A DNA stretch of 64,000 nucleotides from Lunularia cruciata (Eukaryota; Streptophyta; Marchantiopsida; Lunulariales; Lunulariaceae): contig OX419756.1 in assembly GCA_948567375.1 (NCBI GenBank), forward strand, positions 28,472,333 through 28,536,332, read 5' to 3'. The notes below the pieces were generated by a model. It saw nothing but the letters and a program-made list of their open reading frames with translations. It searched no databases and was not told the DNA's origin. Every line of letters begins with the position of its first letter. Positions within the stretch are counted from its first letter, which is position 1. Below, in pieces: positions 23,854 through 36,349 of the stretch. The position numbers and the translations under genes are program-made.

Positions 23854-26800
23854 GCATTCGAGCAAATCTATTGGGTGCCATTGCAGTACGGTCCTATCCT
23901 CATTATAATGCTCACTTTATGAAATTACGGACGTCCTCGACCAATTACCACGAGGCTAGCTAAAGATCATATCAGATCACGGACGCGGGTATAGAGTATG
24001 AAAAGTTATCGTAGAAAGGCATGCTAGCCTCTATCCTTTGCTCGTTCTCGTTATTATTCTCGAGGATGGCGGGTGACTTTGGATAGAGCTGGATTATACC
24101 GCGAAAGCTGCTAGACGTTACCTTTCACGCCACAATCATGGTTAACGCAGCTGTTTAAATCAGTTACTGTATTCTATCACCTGTATTGTAGGAGGGTGCA
24201 TCGAAACACCCTGCGCACTGTACCATATAACTAGAGAAGAACGACGTTGTTGAGTGATTAGATGTAGCTTAAGATCTTCCGTTCTGATACTGTGGCAAGT
24301 ATTATGCCTGTACACATCTTGTGCAGCAGTGCCTGCCTGCCGACATCAACTATTTTCCTGTAGTTTTCATGATCACGAAAGAAGGGTTTTGTGTTACATA
24401 TTTTCGGCCCGCCCATTACTCGTGCCTGGTTTCACGCTCATTGTGGTCCCGAATACTGTCTGAACACCTCACTTACACCACTCATCCCCGTTGTCACCAT
24501 GTCACCGTATGGTCACGACATTCTTGTGTTCAGTAACTCCCGATGTCTTCACTTTCATCTAAACCCAGCCCAACTGTCCCTCTTTGAACTTGCGAACGGA
24601 GCTGAACTCGGAGCTAATACACTCGCAGCAGGAGGCCAATAAATCAAATGTACAACGTTATGAAGACACGACCTGAACTGGCAGACGACAACACACAACA
24701 ACCGCGACACTGGGTTAGAAGTGTCTCCATCCAAACTGCATCTTTACAGTGAGTTCTCCGCTGTAAAGTTTTTTCTATTGAAACGGCACATCAATCCTTC
24801 CCCATTCAGCCTGTCTGTCCTCAGTACTCCTTACAGCGAAACCGTCGTTTTCAATCACGCGGAACGCCGGTACATCGGCCCCGCCCAGCCCAGTGACGTC
24901 GATGCCGGGAAATCGAACCATACAAGCTGTATACAACTCAGCCTTTTCGAATCATCCTGCTGTCTGGGAAACACTGTTTGTCGTTGTTGGCTGGAAAGAC
25001 GTAAACCCTAATGCTCCAGTGCAGTGTGTGACGTGACGATCGTACCAACTTCCGTGACGACGACATGTATCTACTGTATGTCTTTACAAAAGTCTTTGCC
25101 ACACTGTCAATGGGGGGCCAACCCCGCTGGCGCCAGCCAGCTCCCATGTGCTTGCCTTGTTCTTGTGAACATTCTTTCCTCCCTAAGAAACGAACAAGTT
25201 TTCCTTCCCCTGTCCCCTGCTACCACTCTGCTGGTGGGATAACTTCAAGAAAAGGGCACAGATTTGTCAAGATTTCCCTACAACCACGGTTGAATGGTCG
25301 ATTGGCTCCTCCCGAGCTTGCTCAGGGAATCTGAAAGTGAAGATTTGTGTCTAGGGGTTCCCTCCCGGTTGGAAATTCTGGAATCTGGCTGTGTAAACTC
25401 TGATTCAGAACCTTCACCTTTCAAGCAAGCAGCACGATGACAATATTACGAAGAGATTATCCGATCAAAAGCCTAGACTACAACCATCTGTGTCACAATG
25501 CAGTTTGTGGTCTTATACCAACTTGTCAAACGCAAGTTTCATGGTATGACCTTGCAGTTCAAATTCTCCAGAAGTAACATGCTGCATAGGAGGTATCTTC
25601 CTTCACGCTCTGTAGTTTTACATCCATATTCACTACTAAAGCTACAATGCCCGCTGCTAGAAATAAAAAGCTATGCCGAACGACCAACATATCACCTATT
25701 TACATCCATTCATGGTGCATAGATAAATCTTGTGAGATCACAACACGTCAACTCAAAACTGACTTTGCACCTGGTAGAGTTCAAAGGCAGTTAACCAGGT
25801 GCAAAGTCAGCAGCTACCACTCGAGTAACCCACAACATCCTGATGAAAAGGCGGAAAAATTCAGTGCACTTTTACGAAGTGGAAAAGTTATACTGCCCAA
25901 ACACGGTATCGGAAGTGAAGAGACACTAGAGGAATGGAGTCTTCACATTAATTTTCACCAGTGGATGTATGTGGATATCTGCGCATCGATCTATGATCTA
26001 TTTTGAGGCAGAGTGGTGGAATAGTGATAGTCTCTTTTCTACATTGGAATGTACTTCTAAGAAGTTGGAAAGAAAGAGAGGAAACTGAACTTTTCAACGT
26101 TTTTGTTTCTAGCGAAAAGGGTTCATGCACGTGAGTGTATATTAAACTTCTTGACTCCTGAACCTTGTCCTTGCAAAGTAATTTTCCGCCAGGTCAAGGA
26201 CAAACAAAGACAGAAAGATAAGGCGAGATGCATGTCCATTATTCTCCTTTGACTCGTGTTTGCAGAAAAATTTCACCTAATGAACTTGACAAGAGAAGGA
26301 GAGAAGGGAAGCTTTACTTCTTCTCCTCTTTCTTCTACTGTGACTTTTATACCATGAATTTCCACACGGGGAGAAATGTTGACCTTGTACAATAGAAAGC
26401 ATTAGGTAGGCCGAAGAAACAGAAAACCGTTGGAGATAGTTACTTCTTCGAGTATGAAAGAAGGAGGAAAGTAGAGTCAATTATTTCCACATACATGTAA
26501 CTTTGTTATAAGCTTGTGAGCTTTTCCACCCTGGGCTCTTATAAATAGATACTACCGACCTAAGTTGGTACATACCTGTAACCTTTGTCGATGACTATGA
26601 GGTGAAAGCCAACCAAAAATTGAAACGCAAATGTGTAGAACGTGGTGTGGTGTGTTGTGGTGTGTTGCGTAGATGATAGATTTGTTCGTTTTGAAACTGA
26701 CGTAACTCTGTAGATGTTGTTGTGTATTATCATGCAAACTTGCCTCTTAACACATGGATGCAATTATAAATAATCCCATGAAAATGTGCTTGATGGATCG

Positions 26801-26900
26801 ATGCTGATGAATTTCTACTCAAGAAAATTTGTGAGGTTAGTTGATAAAGGAGAAGTTATGAGGATATCGTCCAACATTTATTACACTTTTACTCTAGTGC
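23854..26900. other. Intergenic, no recognisable gene
   Basis: This follows the DUF1005 stop. It probably contains its 3' UTR. Apart from the 17-bp inverted repeat at 25759-25810 and a TATAAATA at about 26540, I see no supported feature. Confidence 0.5.
25759..25810. repeat. Perfect 17-bp inverted repeat, 18-nt loop
   Basis: Arms 25759-25775 (CTGACTTTGCACCTGGT) and 25794-25810 are exact reverse complements. Folding gives a short clean hairpin. No coding context. Confidence 0.85.
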
Positions 26901-27343
26901 ATCGTTAAGTATTGGTCATGATACTTAGAGGTAGGGATTGATTAAGACCAAATCAGTGGGAACCTGAGAACTTTCAGTCGGTACCTTAGGAAAGAATACT
27001 TTAACCTTGATTGAGTTTGATCTTCAAAGGTAATAATCTTCTTATGGATACATAAAAGAATAAAAAATAAATTTCTATTTTATTTATAATATAAGTTATA
27101 GATTATAAATATATAACATGCTGTCATAGATCCTTAAGAGCTTAGAAATTACGTCTTGGAAATCATAGGAAGAGATGTATCTGTTTTATGAGCGTTAGTC
27201 AATAGTAAAGACTCGAAGATTGAAGTAGAAAATGGTTCTGGTCAGACTTGGATAATAGGAAGAGAATTATCAATTTTATAAGAGTTAAACAATAATAACA
27301 ATTCAAAATTTGAGCTGGTAAACAGATTTTTCAGACTGTCAAA

Positions 27344-27432
<89 letters not shown>

Positions 27433-30352
27433 TTTTGACAGTCTGAAAAATCTGTTTCAGATGAACCAGCAAGTATATGGAAAAGTTAAACATTAGAAAA
27501 AAACAAAAAAAGAAAACTCAAAATATTTTAGATTGAGAATAAGGAAGAATAAAAAATCATTATAAAATTGCTAGCAAGAAGAGCTGTTATAACAAATAGA
27601 AAATTGAAACTTATGTAGCACATGATATTTCATAATTACAATCAATTGAAAGAAACTAAGGAAAAACGCAGAGTAATAAAATAGAAGCCAAGATAATCAA
27701 GGGCTGATTTCATAATGATAGGTTTGTGACTTAAAATTAACCTATTCACAACTTAATTTATTAGATTTGAAACTATGGCAACTAGATTTAGACCATTAAG
27801 TTGGAGAAGGTTGAAGTCCAAACTTTTGTAATCAAACATGTAAGATGTACAAAATATATTTAAAACCATTATAGTCAAAATTTCAAAATTTATAATATGA
27901 TTTAATTTTGGAGTTTTATTATGGTATTTCTAAGCTCTTCAAATTTGACTTCCTATACGTTTAGCAAGAAAAAAAATTAGAGTTAAGATATGAAAGTTAT
28001 AGGGAAAAGGAAAATTTTGATTCTTTTAATATTGCTACTCTCAAACTTAAGAATGCTAAATGTAGAATGAAATTTTCTTGTAAAGTAGTTGTGTGCTAAA
28101 GGGTTGATTTACTTTTATGTTGATTTAATAGGCTCTCTAAAAGAAATTTCTAAGAAGAAATTGAAAATTGAAAATAATAATAAATAAAAAAAATAAAATC
28201 TATAAGTAGATTAAGAAAGTTAATTTTAGGATAAATTGGTGCAAGAATATATAGATACTAGACAACTTTGTAAAAATTGCCAAAGGTTGATTACAAATTT
28301 CAAAGACAATAATCCAATAACAACAAATAAACAAAGTGCAAAGGTGGAATAAAACAAAGACAAACATAAGCAGATTGTTCATATTTTGCTCAACATATTT
28401 TGTTCTAAAATTTTACATCCCATCCTTTGTTCAAGAGAAGCTATGTTTCATCAAAAAGTACTTGTTGAGAAACACCCCCAAATTAATGTGTGTTAGTGCA
28501 AATAATACCAATAAGAATCTAAGAGTGCTTATACTATATATACCTTGCTTGGAAAGCTTTTTATTTTTTTAAAGTTTAGTTTAGAAGGCTCTTATAAAAA
28601 ATTAATGCAACCAAGAAAAAAAAGGGATAGTTATCCAAGTAATCTCCTAGTAGGACTAGATAACTTTATAGATAGAATTCAAAGATAGGTAGACTTAATG
28701 TTAGAGTAGAATGGTACAGGAACCAATTCAGAATATAAATATAATTATAAACTAAAAATTATGCAAGCAAATAATCCTATGGCAATACTTCTAAAAAGCA
28801 TGAGTTATTATTGCATGGGGTATGGCTGCCTAAGACTAAGCACAACTTCAGCAATACAAAAATATTGTTAAACTTCAGCAATACAAAAATATTGTTAAAG
28901 AATTGAACATTGGCATGAAAATTGTAACAATGCTTAAATGTTACTATTTACAAATGATCATTTTCAAAAGCCAAACAAAGCATGAAGTGGAAATAATACT
29001 ATCATCATATCAAGAGAAATAATTGATAATTCAAATTATATTTTGAAATATAACTTGAGATTGTTATCTCATTCAAAAGGATTAATGTTCCATTATAAAG
29101 AAGTCTTATAAAAACATCCAACTAACATAAGTTTTCCCCAAGCTACTTGTTGTAATCCATTCAAACTATGTTTGTTTGAGATACAATTTCCAAAGACCAA
29201 AGAGTGAAGGTTTTAAGAATAGTTATATAATAGTTATATTTCTTAGAAAGGTGCTCATTGAGACCTTTCAAACTAAGCTAAGTTTGGCCTAAGGTACTTA
29301 CTAATCCTTTCAAACTAAATTTGTTTGAAATATAAAAATAAAATGATGGAGGATTTCTAAAAATAGAAAGCTACATCTAAAGGAGATAGCAACTCAAGTG
29401 ACTTTTGGATATGAGCATAACCTAAGTAACTTTTGAGAGTTAATTAACAAAGCGTGAGTTGGAGATTAATGGAAATATTGAATGGTTAGCTATGGACATA
29501 ACTATAAGTTGGACACATATGAAGTTAAATCATGGACCTAAATCTTTTGCTAAAATTATGTAGTACTATGAGATGCAATTGAGGTCCTCAATTGACTCTT
29601 TTGATAGTTAGGCCATTAGGTGAGAGGTTTCTCAGTGAAGATCATAAACTATTAAGTGAATCCATCCCAAGTCATAATAAGCTTTCTCATATAATCTATT
29701 TTTCTCTTGGGTTTATAGCTAAAGAAAATTTTCCAAAATAAAATAAAATGAAAAATAAACTATGAAATCCTTAGATTATCCAGTAGTATGTGAAAATCTT
29801 AAAACTTATGATGATCTTTACTTTTAATTTACAACTTCAGTTTTTTTTGTTTATATATATATGACCCTAACATACAATAATACTATATGGATAAAAAGTC
29901 ATTACATTAAGAATTTTTCATCCATACACCATGACCATTAATAATATATAATTACAATTCATATGATCAGGTGGAAGAGAACAAAAGATAAGGGATTTCA
30001 TTATTTAAGACTAATTATAAGAATGGATTGTTAATATGGAAAATTGTAATTTTGAAGAGAACCAAGGTTTAAAAAATTAAAATTTTGATAAATAATCTTG
30101 AAGTAACAAGATATGTACATATATGATTACATGAAAAATATATTATACAAGAAATCTAGATTTATTTCTTTATCTAAACTTGATTACATGATTAAGCTAT
30201 TTTTTGGTTGAATATGAAGAAGAGAAGCACAAAGCAATTCAATTTGGTATGTAAAAAAAAGGCGAGATAAGAAGAATAAAATTCATCACTTTTGCAAGAA
30301 TAAAATTAATGATACAAACCTTAAACTCTCCATCAAAATCTTTCAGACAAGG
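26900..30352. other. AT-rich gene-free stretch left of the gypsy element
   Basis: The sequence is strongly AT-rich with only short open frames. It includes the (AT)40 fold-back at 27314-27470 and a small 27-bp tandem duplication (about 28844-28897). It probably consists of old, unrecognisable repeats and served as the insertion site of the LTR element. Confidence 0.55.
27314..27470. repeat. Fold-back: inverted repeat around (AT)40
   Basis: An 80-bp AT run (27347-27426) is bracketed by inverted arms: AACAGATTTTTCAGACTGTC on the left and its exact complement on the right. With a small indel the pairing extends to GCTGGT/ACCAGC at the outer ends. The whole can fold into one long hairpin. It is either a MITE-like fold-back or a snap-back duplication followed by AT expansion. 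Confidence 0.85.
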
Positions 30353-30804
30353 TGTCACGCCATTTGTAGTTCCGCATCTAGTTGCTCGGACACGGGAGTT
30401 CCAGTGATAGTACTTAGAGTTATTCTAGTAGTTTCTCAGGGACTACTTTTCGACAGTCTGATTTGGTGTTTGGGGTACTGACTTCACGGTGGGGCCCACC
30501 GTCACTTTGCACCGTTCGCACCGTCAAGTGTGCCATCAGCGGGACCGTTAGGGTTCCAGTGCTAGCTCGAGTCCAGGGAGGTATAGTTTCGAAGTGAGCT
30601 CCAGAGAGCTCACTTCTATGATGTTGAGCCTTCGAGTTCCTGGCTATGGTAGACAGAGGCCGGCTAGCGTCACCTGGATTCTCTATGCTTGAGTGGGTGT
30701 GGCTTGACTGTAATCAGTGCCTAGTTGTTGGCAGTTTATAGAGTGACAGATCAAGTATTGATCTGAGTTGAGTTGAGTTGAAAGTGTTAAGTAATCTGAT
30801 TACA
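30353..30804 (+). repeat. Left LTR copy of the gypsy element
   Basis: It begins TGTCACGCCATTTGTAG and ends around GATTACA. It aligns along its full length with 39625-40074. It lacks the ~107-bp block that precedes and follows the right copy. Confidence 0.85.
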
Positions 30805-31440
30805 TTAGAGAAGTGAAGTCAGGGGAAATCGGGTGCAGGAACGTTGAGTGTTGGTGGTATCTCCAAGCTCGGTGGATCGTGGTAGCTCGATTCAAGTTCT
30901 GTGTTTCCCTAGTGTGAAGAAGCTCGTTCAAGTGATTCAAATTTGGCAGTTAGGCAGACGGTGTGAGGAAGCGCTGGCCAAATTTCGAGCAAAGAAGGAG
31001 CAATTTTTGAGCAGTGTTGTGATTTTGAGCTCAGGAGGTGAAGGCATGACCAATTTGCTGTGAGTTGGGCTCAGAAAGTGAAATTGAAGGTGGAGTTGGG
31101 AAGCTCTTCTCATGAAATTGTAATTTGGAAAAACCCATTTTTTCAATTTGGCACGAGTGGAAAGTTAGCGGGGGATTTGGCGGACAGCCATCTTTAGGGT
31201 TTACATCAGATTTGGAGGAGTTTTTGCTGTTTGGCCAGATTTGGAGGAGTTTTGCTAGTTTGGAGGACTTTCACAGATTTGGAGAAGTAGAGGCTTCGAG
31301 GCATAGGGCTGTGGGCTATGAGAGGCTACGAAGGCCTCAAAAGGCCAGAAAAGCCAGATTGTTGGCGTGAGGCTAGCTAGTTTAGAGTAGATCTTGGTCA
31401 TTGGTTGGCAAAATCTGCCTTTCTTGCTAGATTGTGCGCA

Positions 31441-31510
31441 ACAGGGTTTGACCCCTAGATCTCTTGTTCCTAGACTGGTGCCCTAGCCAACAGGTCCACC
31501 CTCACTTGTT
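31441..31510 (-). repeat. tRNA-like or SINE-like segment in gypsy leader
   Basis: On the minus strand this reads GTTGGCTAGGGCACCAGTC, then ~20 nt, then GGGGTCAAACCC, which recalls the spaced internal promoter boxes of tRNA-derived repeats. The B-box-like part lacks one base of the consensus and no complete cloverleaf can be drawn. It is weakly supported. Confidence 0.3.
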
Positions 31511-32239
31511 GTCCTAGTGACTGCACCACTATTATCTATACACATGTAACTTTGGCTAGGAGAGGCAGTTTGATCCCATTCTTGGTGATCCTGGTAGTTT
31601 AGGACTTAGATACGAACTGCTCTTATGTCAAATGCCAAATGGTGGCAGAGTCAGTCCCGTGTTGTGTTATTAGATGGAGGGTTTTCGTTTAGATTTCTTG
31701 TGATTGGATCCCCTCCATTCTCTGCTTCCTATTTGTGCACCATGTTTGTGTGAGGTGCCTTGACTTTTGAGCGTTGGTGCTCTGGTGTGCTCTCGGTGGT
31801 GAGGCTGGAGTGATGACCAGTCAGACTACTTGTGTTTCTCTCCGGTGAGGCAGGAAGTGATGACCTGCAGACCGTGAGAGTACTTGTTATGATGGCAGGT
31901 TACAGGTTGCCCTTTCCCCTAGTGTAGTTATCTCGGTTAGAGTTACATTAGTGGGTGGTGTTTAGTTGGTGTTGGCACTTGGTGGGGTACTTGCGGTTGC
32001 GACTTGCGGTTGCAGTTGGTGGTTCGGGTTTGTTGGTGTGGTTACTTTGTCACGACGGAGTTCTTTGGAGATTCCAGAGGAGTTAGCCCTGCAGTACGCA
32101 GTGGGTTTACTCGGAGTGGTGCTCGGTATCAACCTGTATCTCAGGTCCCAGTGAAGGAGGAGATTGACTCTGAGTTGGAGTTTGACATATGAGCTGATTC
32201 AGTTGAGAGTGCACTTGGTGTGTCCGCACCGTTGTTGTG

Positions 32240-33330
32240 GGACATGGACGAGATTTATGGGGCCTCCAAAGGCCCTAGGCGTTACTCTGGTACAGTGGGT
32301 ACCATTGAGTTGGATGACTTCATCCAAGAGTTCGATAGTTGGTGTGATCTGCAGCAGATGTGGAACCCGACTTTGTTCACACCCTTCATGGCATGGAAGG
32401 GGTTGTTTCAGCATCTGGAGGGTCCGCCGATGGATGATTACCATGAGTTTAGGAGAGCTCATTTGGAGGAGATTGAGTTATGGAGACAGTATTGGTCTCC
32501 ACACTATGTCTCCATCACTTCAGGCTCGGTGGCCAGGAGTAGATCGGCTGTACCCACAAGTTCTAGCTCGAGTAGTGTTGGTGGAGCTAGTGGAGGTGCA
32601 CTAGCTGGAGATAGTGCTACTACGCGTGGAGGTACCACTGCAGGAGGTGGTGTGGTACAGGGGTTTAACCCCATGGTTGAGTTCTTCCTATGTTTGAGGC
32701 AAAACTACCAGGGAGTGCGGACTGACAAGCTGAGGAGCTTGCAAGAGTTCCAGCGGAAGGCTGGAGAGAGCCTACGCGAGGCATACACTTGCATGAGGCA
32801 GCTGATCAGTTTCACTCAGAGAGTTACTGAGGCCCAAGCAGTCCAGTTTTGGTATGGGATACTGGACAGGGAGTTGCGACGTAGAGTTCGTGATGCTACG
32901 TTGTTGCAGGCTACTTTGCCCAGTTTGGCAGTAGTCTTTGGTTTGGCTGAGCGTATTGAGCTCAACATGGTGGAGGAGAGAGTGGTGACAGCTAGATTTG
33001 GTAGAGAGACCTCATCCACGGGTGTGACTTCTTCTAGAGTGCAGTAGAGTGCACCACGCCCAGTTGGTTTTTGAGGACAGGGTGGACAGCCCAGATCCTA
33101 TGGAGCGAGTGGAGGGCCTAGTGGAGTTAGACCCTTACCCTCATTTTTGGGTCAGCAGCAGCCAGTGAGTGGTGGTGTTGCTTGTTGGACTTGTGGTGGA
33201 CCTCACCATAGGAGAGAGTGTACTTAGGGCAGCGGACTTGATAGCTCTGGTGCATCACAGCCAGCACAGAGGCAGTGTGAGCACTGCCATAGATTTGGTC
33301 ACACTAGTGACCGGTGTTTTGACCTACACC
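32240..33330 (+). mobile_element. gag region of the gypsy fossil
   Basis: It contains a retrotransposon gag-type helical segment (LRSLQEFQRKAGESLREAY and WYGILDRELRRRV) followed by two CCHC-type zinc knuckles (CWTCGGPHHRREC, and CEHCHRFGHTSDRC with the canonical CX2CX4HX4C spacing). Part of the fossil; broken. Confidence 0.8.
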
Positions 33331-34209
33331 CGGAGTTACGGAGTGGTAGGGCTGCTATGGCAGGTAGTAGAGGAGCTCCAATTCATGGAGGACGAGGTGG
33401 TAGAGGTGGTGGTAGAGGATCTACACCTAGTAGGGGTGCAGTACATGCCCTTACTTCTGACATAGCTATGGCTACTCGGATTGAGCAGTTGGAGCAGAGA
33501 TTGGCTAGTATGGCTATTGCTCAGAGGAGATCAGATTCGGGTGCTGAGGCTTCCACCTCATATGCTGGTGATAGAGATGCTTTGGACTTCATGTGCGGAG
33601 CAACACAGGTGGATGCATCTGCAGCAGTGACTAGGAGTGCAGTACGTGCTCCAGAGCCTAGAGGAGCATCAGTGGAGTTGGACCCATAGAGAGGAGAGGT
33701 TGGGAGACAGGTCAGACTTCCCTAGTCTTTCACGCTATCTGAGGCATTGCAGACGACATCCATGGTTCCTAGACGTCCTAGTGTAGGTGTGGTAGGTGGT
33801 GATGGAGTACATGATGGACTACCTGCTAGTCAGCCACTTGCTACTACAAAGACTGAGTCTAGCATGATGTTGGGGGCGGCTTAGCTGATTATGCGGCATC
33901 CTTTATTTTCAGCCAGTGACATGTTTACATTGGAAGTTGACCCAGCCCCAGTGTTCCGGTTGGCTGCCACCTTGTGTGAAAGTAGGGATGGTGCAGTTCC
34001 TACTACTAGAGCAGAGGTGGTTGGTAGTGGAGCTGACTTGGTTGAGGAGCATGGGATCCATTCAGCGACCAGTGGTTTATGGCAGGCAGCAGCGGCTACA
34101 CTGGAGGAGTTGCCAGCTAGACCGGCCTTTGAGAGAGCACGGTTTACACCTGATGTTGTCCTATTGGATAACTAGAGGGGGATCTTTCATTTGGTGGGAC
34201 CTTCAAGGA

Positions 34210-34550
34210 AGGTCTATACACCACAGAGAGTCTTGTTAGACTCTGGTGCGCAACCTCTTATGTTGGGGAAGGCTGCAATTGTCGGTCTAGAGTTATGGAA
34301 GACCAATGTGGAGAGGTGTCCATTTCAGATCCAGACATCTCTTGGTGGTGGTTCGACACAGTACATCACACATGGAGAGCTTGTTGTCCAGGTTCAGCCT
34401 GGTCATCCGACTGATAGCTCAATGGTGAGAGCTCAAGCTATTGCGACGATAGCTGAGTCATATGATGTGCTAGTTGGGGGAGCAGTGTTATACCCTATGG
34501 GTTTCAGCATTGACTATTGGGAGGAGACAACCTCTTATAGACCTGGTTGG
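34210..34550 (+). mobile_element. Aspartic protease region of the gypsy fossil
   Basis: The motif LLDSGAQPLMLG fits the D-S/T-G-A active-site loop of retropepsins. It lies between gag and the methyltransferase segment. Confidence 0.75.
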
Positions 34551-34929
34551 CAGTTTGGTGAGGGACAGGTATGTCGCCTACCAGTACGCTTCAGTAGTGG
34601 CAGTCTTGGCTCACTACAGTCCGGGACCATGGCAGCATCAGTTTTGGCTTTCAGCGGTGCAGTTACTTGGCCTGGTGACTTGTTGGAGGGGAACGCCCAT
34701 GCAGAGGATACTCCAGTACCAGAGGAGATCACTCGGCTTTGGAGTACGAGTGGGATTGTTCCATCCACCTTGGATGTTCCATTGTGGAGTTTAGAGGAGG
34801 CATTGCAGCAACATGCAGATCAGTTGGTGCAGTAGGCTTGGAGTGGAGCCTTCGTACCATCAGGGGATGAGTGTGAGGATGAGCCTCCAGAGGCGATTGC
34901 TTTGACACCTCTGGATACCACACTCATTG

Positions 34930-35910
34930 CTTGGCAGTATCCAGTAGAGGGGATATGTCTATTGGAGTTGTTTGGTGGGATCAACACCGGACTAGCTGCG
35001 GTGTTACAAGCGGGTATACGAGTACAGAGGTACTTGTATGTAGAGAGAGATGAGACTGCTAGGCGAGTCTCTCTACATCATGTGGCACACTTGGCTTATT
35101 GGTATCCGGAGTTATTACCAATGTCAACAGTCAGAGGTTACCAGAAGGCCTTACCAGGAGACATTTCCTTACTGGGGGCGCATGACCTAGAGAGACATGG
35201 GCCTATTCACTTGGTGATTTCTAGATGGCCATGTCAGGGACATACACGTGCGGGCCGCGGTTTGGGTCTTCAGGATCCTCGTTCTGGTGTGTTTTGGGAG
35301 ATGTTATGGATACTACGACATCTCCAGGTTCATCAGTCAGTTTCTCCAGCTTACCTTTTGGAGAACGTTCCTTTGATGGGTGATTCTCGCACTAGAGTGG
35401 TGGCAAGTACACATTAGGTCCATTCTTGGATGGGACCTAATGTATTGTTAGATGCAGCCAGAGTGGGATCACGGGCTCATCGTCTTCATCTTTGGTGGAC
35501 GAACCTCTTACCCAAAGAGGTTCTACAGCATAGTTATGATGGGATTCAGCGACTAGACCACATTCTTGTTGATGATATCTTGGATGCTGGACGTCAGTCT
35601 CAGATAGTGGTAGTGGCTGATAGGTCACCTATGGCAGTGGTGAACCTAGTTGGATAGCCTAGAGCTGCATTTCCCACACTCATGAGTTTCCTAGGCTCTC
35701 ATGCTTTTTGAGAGGGAGGACCTGGACTTGTTTGGGACTCACAGTTACAACAGTTGGTGGAGCCCAATGCTGATGAGAGAGAGCGGGCAATGGGTTTTCG
35801 CACCGGTATTACCGCTGTTCCAGTAGTGTCAGAGGCATCCAGGCATCAGGTGTTAGGTCAGGCTATGGACCTGAACTGTTTGACCTAGATTGTGAGCCTT
35901 GGCTTGGCAG
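34930..35910 (+). mobile_element. Cytosine-5 DNA methyltransferase domain inside the gypsy fossil
   Basis: The segment shows the ordered C5-methyltransferase motifs: LLELFGGINTGLAAVLQAGI (motif I, SAM binding), WPCQGHTRAGRGLGLQDPRS (motif IV with the catalytic PCQ), LLENVP (motif VI, ENV), an R-rich segment near SRAHRLHLWWTN (like motif VIII), and a terminal GQAMDLN block (like motifs IX-X). The D-x-R-S after the PCQG helix recalls DNMT3-type or retrotransposon-borne enzymes rather than MET1 or CMT. It sits between protease and reverse transcriptase, in the same orientation. It is part of the fossil and broken. That it belonged to the element rather than being a chance insertion is inferred from strand, position and coding flow. 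Confidence 0.85.
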
Positions 35911-36349
35911 AGCAGTGTAGGATGCGCTTGATAGGCATCACCACTCGGACACTTGTGAGCCCTGTGCCTATCGAGACAATTCAGGCACATGCTGGGGGCG
36001 ATGGACCGAGTGGACATGGTATTCTTGGGACACATCCAGTAGCTACTAGGGAGAGTGGTCTAGTTGGAGTCCATCCAGGTGAGCGTGGGCTACTTGGATT
36101 ACACCCTTGGTCCACATGGGATGCAGCTAGAGGATGTGTGGAGCTTGCAGCCAGAGTGGAGGGATTTTTCGCATAGAGGTTGGGACCTCTAGTGGTCGGG
36201 AGCATGACACTATTGCTCCCAAGGGCCCAGTGTAGCAGCCAGTCAGTACGTCTTCCACTCCTACTACAGTTACAGAGGATACTTGGGAGCCAGATCTTGG
36301 ACCCAAGCTTACTAGAAAGGAAAAATAGAGGGTTTGGAGGTTCTTGAGG

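Noticed and set aside
27242-27493. Open frame with Ile-Tyr repeats
   Set aside because: It is a reading of the AT microsatellite.
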